Part shown: in pieces, positions 62,979-64,000 of the stretch
How positions within the stretch are numbered: the first letter of the stretch is position 1
Layout of the letters: the number at the start of each line of letters is the position of its first letter
Assembly: GCF_001692325.1 (NCBI RefSeq)
Contig: NZ_LXKN01000002.1
Coordinates: 165,920-229,919, forward strand
Length of the DNA stretch: 64,000 bases
Origin: Rhizobium sp. AC27/96
GTDB lineage: Bacteria; Pseudomonadota; Alphaproteobacteria; Rhizobiales; Rhizobiaceae
Direction of reading: 5' to 3'
Notes under the pieces: model-generated
Database searches by the model: none
The model's input: the letters and a program-made list of their open reading frames with translations, nothing else
Told to the model about the DNA's origin: nothing
Made by a program: the position numbers and the translations under genes

Positions 62979-63788
62979 ATGAAGCCTCAAAGGCAGACAA
63001 AAAAGCGTTCAGTGGCAGACGCGCTTCATGAACGGAGACACGTCATGAGCGCAGTCATCTTGCGCGACATGCGAACCCGCTTCTTCAACCATGGCCTTGG
63101 CTTCCTAGTTCAATCGCTTTGGCCGCTAACGCACATTTTTGTCTTGTTATTTTTGAACACACTTATGGGAAGGTCTGCACCATACGGAAGTAACCCTATG
63201 GTATTTTTCGGAGCCGGTGTTGTTCCAACGTTGTCATTTATTTATATTTCAAGATTTATGGCGTATTCAATTATTTTGAATAAAAACATGCTCTCTTTCC
63301 CCATAGTGAGGATTACCGACATCATTTACGGTAGAGCATTTCTTGAGATTATAGCTGGATTTATAACTTTATTTTTTATTTGGGTTATACTAACATCAAT
63401 GGGTATAAGCCCTTATCCAGATGACCCACTACAAGCAGTCTTCGCCTATCTCGCAACTATTCTATTAGCTTTGGGAATTGGCTCAATCATAAGCGTCATG
63501 ACGACTGTCCTTCCTATTTTTGTTACTGTCTACGCTCTGATGACGATCCTTTTCTACCTTAGTTCGGGCTGTCTTTTCGTAACGCCAAATTTACCTGATC
63601 AGATCGCCATTCCACTTTCATATAATCCGCTGGTGCAGTGCGTAGAGTGGATGCGAACGGCATATTTCGAAAACTACAGCGATCGCCTTCTCGATAGGGA
63701 GTATGTACTATCGTTTGGTGGTTTGTGTCTGTTGATTGGTTTGCTCGCAGAAAAATATTCAAAGAGATTGATGCTTGACGCCGGATAG
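62979..63788 (+). CDS. ABC-2 type polysaccharide export permease (KpsM/RkpT1-like)
   Basis: A 269-residue inner-membrane permease with about six helices, of the type that exports capsular or O-antigen polysaccharide. Beginning with AVILRDMRTRFFNHGLGFLVQSLWPL, then NPLVQCVEWMRTAYFENYSDR and the tail AEKYSKRLML are typical of KpsM/Wzm relatives. Base composition is clearly AT-richer than the rest of the window, suggesting horizontal transfer. Its partner ATPase (KpsT type) should follow but instead about 140 bp on lies an insertion sequence. Confidence 0.82.
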   Translation: MKPQRQTKKRSVADALHERRHVMSAVILRDMRTRFFNHGLGFLVQSLWPLTHIFVLLFLNTLMGRSAPYGSNPMVFFGAGVVPTLSFIYISRFMAYSIILNKNMLSFPIVRITDIIYGRAFLEIIAGFITLFFIWVILTSMGISPYPDDPLQAVFAYLATILLALGIGSIISVMTTVLPIFVTVYALMTILFYLSSGCLFVTPNLPDQIAIPLSYNPLVQCVEWMRTAYFENYSDRLLDREYVLSFGGLCLLIGLLAEKYSKRLMLDAG

Positions 63789-63929
63789 CGGTTTGCGTGA
63801 CCAAAAGGCACCCGGATCATTGAATCTGATGAGCGTAGCTGTTGATTTGTACTAAGAGCTGACCCGAGATAGCGGGAAATTATCACTGAGATTTGACCCA
63901 TGGGGATGCGGATAAAAAGTTGGACTAAT

Positions 63930-64000
63930 TTATACTGTTAGGCCAAGGCTTTCTTGATACTCGACGGGACTGCGTGAGCCCAGTGATAATTTGATGCGCT
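63930..64000 (-). mobile_element. C-terminal end of an IS3-family transposase
   Basis: On the minus strand the last 23 codons before a TAA at 63930-63932 read RIKLSLGSRSPVEYQESLG plus LTV, the typical OrfB end (RIKxxLGxxSPVEYR) of IS3-family elements. The rest of the element lies beyond the window. The IS end proper is probably in 63844-63929, where a TGACCC hexamer occurs twice, but the terminal repeat cannot be fixed. Confidence 0.65.

Noticed and set aside
1..64000. CRISPR array, tRNA or rRNA genes, prophage
   Set aside because: No regularly spaced direct repeats, no cloverleaf or ribosomal RNA segments and no phage structural genes were seen on either strand.

Overview
The window looks like a chromosomal (or chromid) segment of a Rhizobium-type alphaproteobacterium (Rhizobiaceae). 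The case rests on gene content: a choXWV choline transporter, a NolR-type ArsR regulator, BacA, a bdhA-xdhA-xdhB operon as known in Sinorhizobium meliloti, an ECF42-DGPF sigma module, and palindromic intergenic repeats of rhizobial type. Most of the window is GC-rich housekeeping and catabolic DNA. Only the last ~2.4 kb is gene-poor, AT-richer and visibly rearranged.

Layout. 0-2 kb: two tandem secreted ClpP-fold proteins. 2.5-7 kb: a LuxR-type regulator, a DUF2333 membrane protein, a coiled-coil protein, a cytochrome c and thymidine kinase. 7.2-10.8 kb: choXWV plus a PPOX/HugZ-like gene. 11-15 kb: NolR-like regulator, omega-amino acid:pyruvate aminotransferase, adenine deaminase. 15-24.6 kb: an unrecognised protein, a GH13 alpha-glucosidase, divergent oppABCDF and a kdgK-like kinase. 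24.7-30.5 kb: a GT4 glycosyltransferase, OhrR-like regulator, a TPR protein and Der, NnrU, a polysaccharide deacetylase. 30.7-34.4 kb: bacA, a PadR regulator with a duplicated start region, map, a GNAT. 34.4-40.1 kb: DoxX, SRPBCC, ECF42 sigma factor and DGPF protein, a beta-lactamase-fold hydrolase, an S66 peptidase and a possible GT42-like transferase. 40.3-46.8 kb: glpK and bdhA-xdhA-xdhB. 46.9-55.4 kb: DUF1127/LysR pair, then puuD-guaD-hydroxy-acid oxidase facing puuE-uraD-hepT-allA-uraH-phosphoesterase. 55.5-61.5 kb: DUF1045, a MnmC-type oxidoreductase head-to-head with MnmD, and a large hybrid histidine kinase. 61.5-64 kb: degraded DNA with a frameshifted phospholipase-D-like remnant, an orphan polysaccharide-export permease and the end of an IS3-family element.

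The strongest functional theme is purine salvage and catabolism: adenine deaminase, guanine deaminase, xanthine dehydrogenase, PuuD urate oxidase, HIU hydrolase, OHCU decarboxylase, PuuE allantoinase and ureidoglycolate lyase together take purines to glyoxylate, apart from the allantoate step, which is not in the window. Solute uptake (choline, oligopeptide, BacA peptides) is the second theme. No CRISPR array, rRNA, tRNA, prophage or complete defence system was recognised. The most unusual structures are the overlapping start codons of the split mnmC pair, the 111-bp duplication at padR, the catalytically doubtful HepT inside the urate operon, and the GT42-like protein.
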